From: Rotaria macrura
Lineage: Eukaryota > Rotifera > Eurotatoria > Philodinida > Philodinidae
NCBI GenBank assembly: GCA_900239685.1
Contig: OENT01000275.1
Span: 79,309-143,308 of the forward strand
Length of the DNA stretch: 64,000 nt
Direction of reading: 5' to 3'
In this document: positions 61,297 through 64,000 of the stretch, piece after piece
How the letters are laid out: each line of letters begins with the position of its first letter
Position numbering within the stretch: the first letter of the stretch is position 1
Program-made: the position numbers and the translations under genes
The notes under the pieces: generated by a model
Databases searched by the model: none
Told to the model about the DNA's origin: nothing
Seen by the model: the letters and a program-made list of their open reading frames with translations, nothing else

Positions 61297-62514
61297 ATGT
61301 GTTCCAGTACGTTCTATCGCTCATTACCATATTTATATGGCATTATCAATATCCTTGAATTAGGTTCTTTGATCGTCGCACTAGTAGTATTCGCGCGAGG
61401 CTTACCCTCTGGAAACAGTGAGATAACCACAATTACAACAACGCCCATTTCTTATGAAAAACAATTTATTAACAAGAGAATAGCGGCTGTCTCTATTGCC
61501 TTTGCAGGTTCGTTCGTTCCAATTGTGACGGGGGTTATTTTGCTGTTCTCATCATGCTGCTGCTGCTTATGTGTTATAAAACAACGACCACGTCGTGCGT
61601 TTTTCAGGTTTTTAGTTCTCAATTGTAATTGTCCATGTTATATCCCACGACCAAGATTACGATTCATAGTTCGATTTATTTTTCACATAATTGGCATAAT
61701 TCTACGAGTAATTGGTACTATAATATATAAATCACAATACGATGAACCAATATCACCTTCAGATAAAGAGACGTTAAAAACATTGATGATAATAACTGCT
61801 GGTCCTTTAATATTTCCTTTGCTGACTATTTTATTAGACTTTTATCATTATCGAGTATGGTGGGCCTACAAACCGAATGTCGATGTGAATCCACTTTTAA
61901 CCAAGGGTTCACTCTCTTGGAAGCATAAACGATTCATTCCTTATGTTCTTATCGAACGTTTTCGTACAGCTGCACTTGGAAATAGAAAGTGCAAAAATGG
62001 CGATCAGTGTCGAGAACGAGAACTGGAACACATTGTGATTTTCCACTCAGTTGACTTTCGACCGCAGTCAAGATGGTCGCCTGACTACCCAATCTACATC
62101 GGTTTTCACCGAACTCGAGCAGAATTTGCAATGTCAATCGCTCATAGCGACATGAGGATAAGTGAGAAACCTCCACAAATGTTAGGATTTGGTATATATT
62201 TTGCTCGCTCTGTCGCAAGTACTGAAGGAAAAGCAAGAGAAGCTGGAGCATACATATGCGCAGAAATTCGCATGGGAAAAGTGTTAATGTTAACTAAATC
62301 CGAATTGCAGAAAGTAAGCAACTCGAAAGCTTGGTGGGCTGAGTATGATACTGTGTATTATGCCCATGATCAAGAAGAAAGAGATGAATTTTCTGTCAAA
62401 AGTCCTGACCAAGTTCAAAAATGGATAATATACGTTGAGCCTGCAAAGGACAAAAAGTTACGCGAGTACGGAATGGACGTGGAGTATCATGATACAAGAT
62501 GTCTCTGCATATAA
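61297..62514 (+). CDS. Multi-pass membrane protein with C-terminal PARP/ART-like domain
   Basis: A 405-residue single-exon gene. The N-terminal half has four hydrophobic helices (about 12-35, 62-86, 126-143, 162-180) with a Cys cluster CCCCLC after the second. The C-terminal half, from about 245, resembles the ADP-ribosyltransferase fold of PARPs. YIGFHRT (H271) stands where PARPs have YHGT, MLGFGIYFARS (Y301) matches the GxGIYFA motif, and GAYICAEIRMGKVLML follows as the next strand pair. ERDEFSVKSPDQVQKWIIYVE matches the region with the third catalytic residue. H and Y of the H-Y-E triad are visible; whether the third is E364 or a Gln (372 or 374) cannot be settled by eye. Family knowledge suggests ADP-ribose transfer from NAD, but a binding-only role is possible. 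It lies between copies C and D of the repeat element. An AATAAA is at 62601-62606. Confidence 0.72.
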   Translation: MCSSTFYRSLPYLYGIINILELGSLIVALVVFARGLPSGNSEITTITTTPISYEKQFINKRIAAVSIAFAGSFVPIVTGVILLFSSCCCCLCVIKQRPRRAFFRFLVLNCNCPCYIPRPRLRFIVRFIFHIIGIILRVIGTIIYKSQYDEPISPSDKETLKTLMIITAGPLIFPLLTILLDFYHYRVWWAYKPNVDVNPLLTKGSLSWKHKRFIPYVLIERFRTAALGNRKCKNGDQCRERELEHIVIFHSVDFRPQSRWSPDYPIYIGFHRTRAEFAMSIAHSDMRISEKPPQMLGFGIYFARSVASTEGKAREAGAYICAEIRMGKVLMLTKSELQKVSNSKAWWAEYDTVYYAHDQEERDEFSVKSPDQVQKWIIYVEPAKDKKLREYGMDVEYHDTRCLCI

Positions 62515-63222
62515 GGCAGATGTATTAATTCCTCTTCTGAAATGGACACAAAGAAAGTCTGCGACGATGTAGGGAAAAGAAAAACAAAAGTAATTTTTTG
62601 AATAAACAAATCATTGTATTAATTTTTGGAGAAATGTTAGCTCCATTGAGTTCTTACAACTAAATAACAAATGCTTTTAAAAATCAATTTTAAATCAGTT
62701 CGAGCAACACAAACTATCCGCTGATTAGTTCAGCTGTATAAGAGTCTCATGGTTATCATCGAACAAAAGAAAATCCACGAAACACTTGAATATTCATGGT
62801 TCAATTAATTTCCAGACTTCATTTTTGATCTTTTACAATATCTTAATAATCACTTCTTATTTAAAAGCTTCCGAATTAAAGGGTAAGAGCAGAATCGTAT
62901 AGAGAATAGAGATGCATCTGAAATTACGTATTATGAACGGGTTTTTATAAATATTTATTCTCAACCTAGTCAATTTAGCACTCATTGCATGCTCACAAAA
63001 GAAATTAAAATAAGCAGAAGTCCTATTAATCAGGGGAAATTTTCTCTAACACAAACCCCAAGAATAATAATCTGAAAATAATGTAAAATTTCTTGAAAGT
63101 AACCGATCGGAGTCACCACGATAAATGTGGAAACGAAATTTAAGGAACAAATATTACGTACAACATATTATTTGAATTCAGTTGCAATAAAAGAATAATT
63201 CTTTAGATTTAACATTTACAGA
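62515..63222. other. 3' flank of the PARP-like gene
   Basis: AT-rich, with no gene recognised; it ends at element copy D. Confidence 0.45.
62601..62606 (+). terminator. Polyadenylation signal AATAAA of the PARP-like gene
   Basis: AATAAA 87 nt after the stop codon at 62514. Confidence 0.45.
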
Positions 63223-63372
63223 CCCAGGTGAATGAATCCAACATTGAATCCTATCGGATCTTACAAGATTCGACGAACCGACAAAGTCCAATGGGATTCC
63301 GGGTTGAGGAACTACTAACGGATCCGACGGAAAATTCATATTTTATTATTTGGACACGATTTAGTTACGGTC
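63223..63372 (-). mobile_element. Short TIR element, copy D (partial, inverted)
   Basis: Begins CCCAGGTGAATGAATCCAAC, matching the minus-strand end of copy A. It continues through GGGATTCCGGGTTGAGGAAC and ACTAACGGATCCG and fades near GGACACGATTTAG. The remaining half is absent or unrecognisable. Confidence 0.6.
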
Positions 63373-63379
63373 GCAACAA

Positions 63380-63880
63380 ATCTTAAATGGATTTGAGTTT
63401 TGTCACCAAATCTTTGAGGTTTGGACTTGGATTTGGGGTATGACTCTAATTTAGTTCCTAGATGTGGATTTCGTATAGATTTAGATCACAGGATTGTTGG
63501 CATTGCTTTGTTCATCTTAGATTTGGGATTTGGAGTTTGAACTTGGACTTGAATTTTGGTTTGGGTCTTTGGTTTGGATTTGAACTTGGAATTTGTATTC
63601 AATCTAACATGATTCCCATTTGGTAGCCGAACTACACTGAAACCAAATCTTAATCCCAAATCCCAACTTGAATAATGGATGCCAAATCCCAAATCCAAAT
63701 CTGTATGATTTCATATCAATTTATAAGACTTGAGATTCCTTTCTCCCTTCTCGGACTTTATCTTGCAAAGTCTCATAAGATTTGGGTAAATTAAGATCAA
63801 ATCCAAACCTAAACCTAAATCCAAATCTCAGTCAAGAACAAACCGGAATCTATTTACACCAAATCTCAAGGCCTTGGATT
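63380..63880. repeat. Degenerate GGATTTG-type minisatellite with strand switch
   Basis: From about 63390 to 63610 the + strand is dominated by 6-7 bp GATTTGG/GGATTTG words. From about 63645 to 63860 it is dominated by their complements (CAAATCC, AAACCTAAA). The two arms therefore face each other. The ORF at 63486-63698 is simply this repeat read through (Lys/Pro/Gln/Val-rich) and is not a gene. Confidence 0.7.
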
Positions 63881-64000
63881 TGTTGCATTTAAGTATCTAT
63901 ACAGGGCAAACAATCAGGTACTTAGATCTGACAAGATTCTGCATCTGATCTTGTAAGATCAGGCGAAAAATCGTGCACAAAATCGTGGTCTCAGAAGTCT

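Noticed and set aside
63486-63698. 70-residue Lys/Pro/Gln-rich ORF (-)
   Set aside because: It is a translation of the GGATTTG-type minisatellite.
1-64000. tRNA, rRNA, CRISPR arrays and spliced-leader genes
   Set aside because: Scanned by eye for B-box-like GTTCRA motifs, direct repeat-spacer regularity and rRNA-like conserved GC-rich stretches; nothing met the standard. tRNAscan-SE and Rfam searches would be decisive.

Overview
The window is AT-rich animal nuclear DNA. Most genes have short introns (about 50-110 bp, GT..AG). Two single-exon rhodopsin-type receptors, wide gene-free stretches and small repeats fit a small invertebrate. My best guess is a rotifer, probably a bdelloid such as Rotaria, but that rests on overall style and not on a diagnostic marker. 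No rRNA, tRNA, CRISPR array or prokaryotic operon was seen.

Left part (1-16 kb): a 325-N gap sits inside an inverted repeat. It is followed by the C-terminal two thirds of a TOM70 mitochondrial import receptor (+), an SLC24-type K-dependent Na/Ca exchanger (+) and an NAA60-type N-acetyltransferase (-). A 1.07 kb non-autonomous hAT-like element with terminal inverted repeats and an 8-bp target duplication lies at 13.85-14.92 kb.

Middle (16-40 kb): an LRR-Ig single-pass membrane protein (-) is split over a 1.2 kb intron. Next come Dishevelled (-; DIX, PDZ and DEP domains and the FFVDVM tail), a 4.6 kb gene-free stretch, a 7TM receptor (-), splicing factor SF1/branchpoint-binding protein (+, 10 exons) and a second 7TM receptor (-).

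Right part (40-64 kb): a decayed RAD51 exon-3 fragment and a repeat-rich 6 kb region carry copies of a ~320 bp inverted-repeat element. Then follow intact RAD51 (-) head-to-head with VPS72/YL1 (+), a 14-exon SLC6 neurotransmitter-type transporter (+) and a single-exon membrane protein with a PARP/ART-like C-terminal domain (+). Copies of the same element family lie on both sides of that last gene. The window ends in a degenerate GGATTTG-type minisatellite whose strand bias flips midway.

The genes do not form one pathway. They cover mitochondrial import, ion and solute transport, Wnt signalling, splicing, recombination and chromatin. All splice models were built by eye from GT/AG sites, phase and family alignment from memory, and every complete model sums to a multiple of three. 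The most notable points are the membrane-tethered PARP-like protein, the hAT-like element, the RAD51 partial duplication, the SF1 U2AF-ligand-motif change (Trp to Phe) and the exchanger's altered alpha-2 motif.
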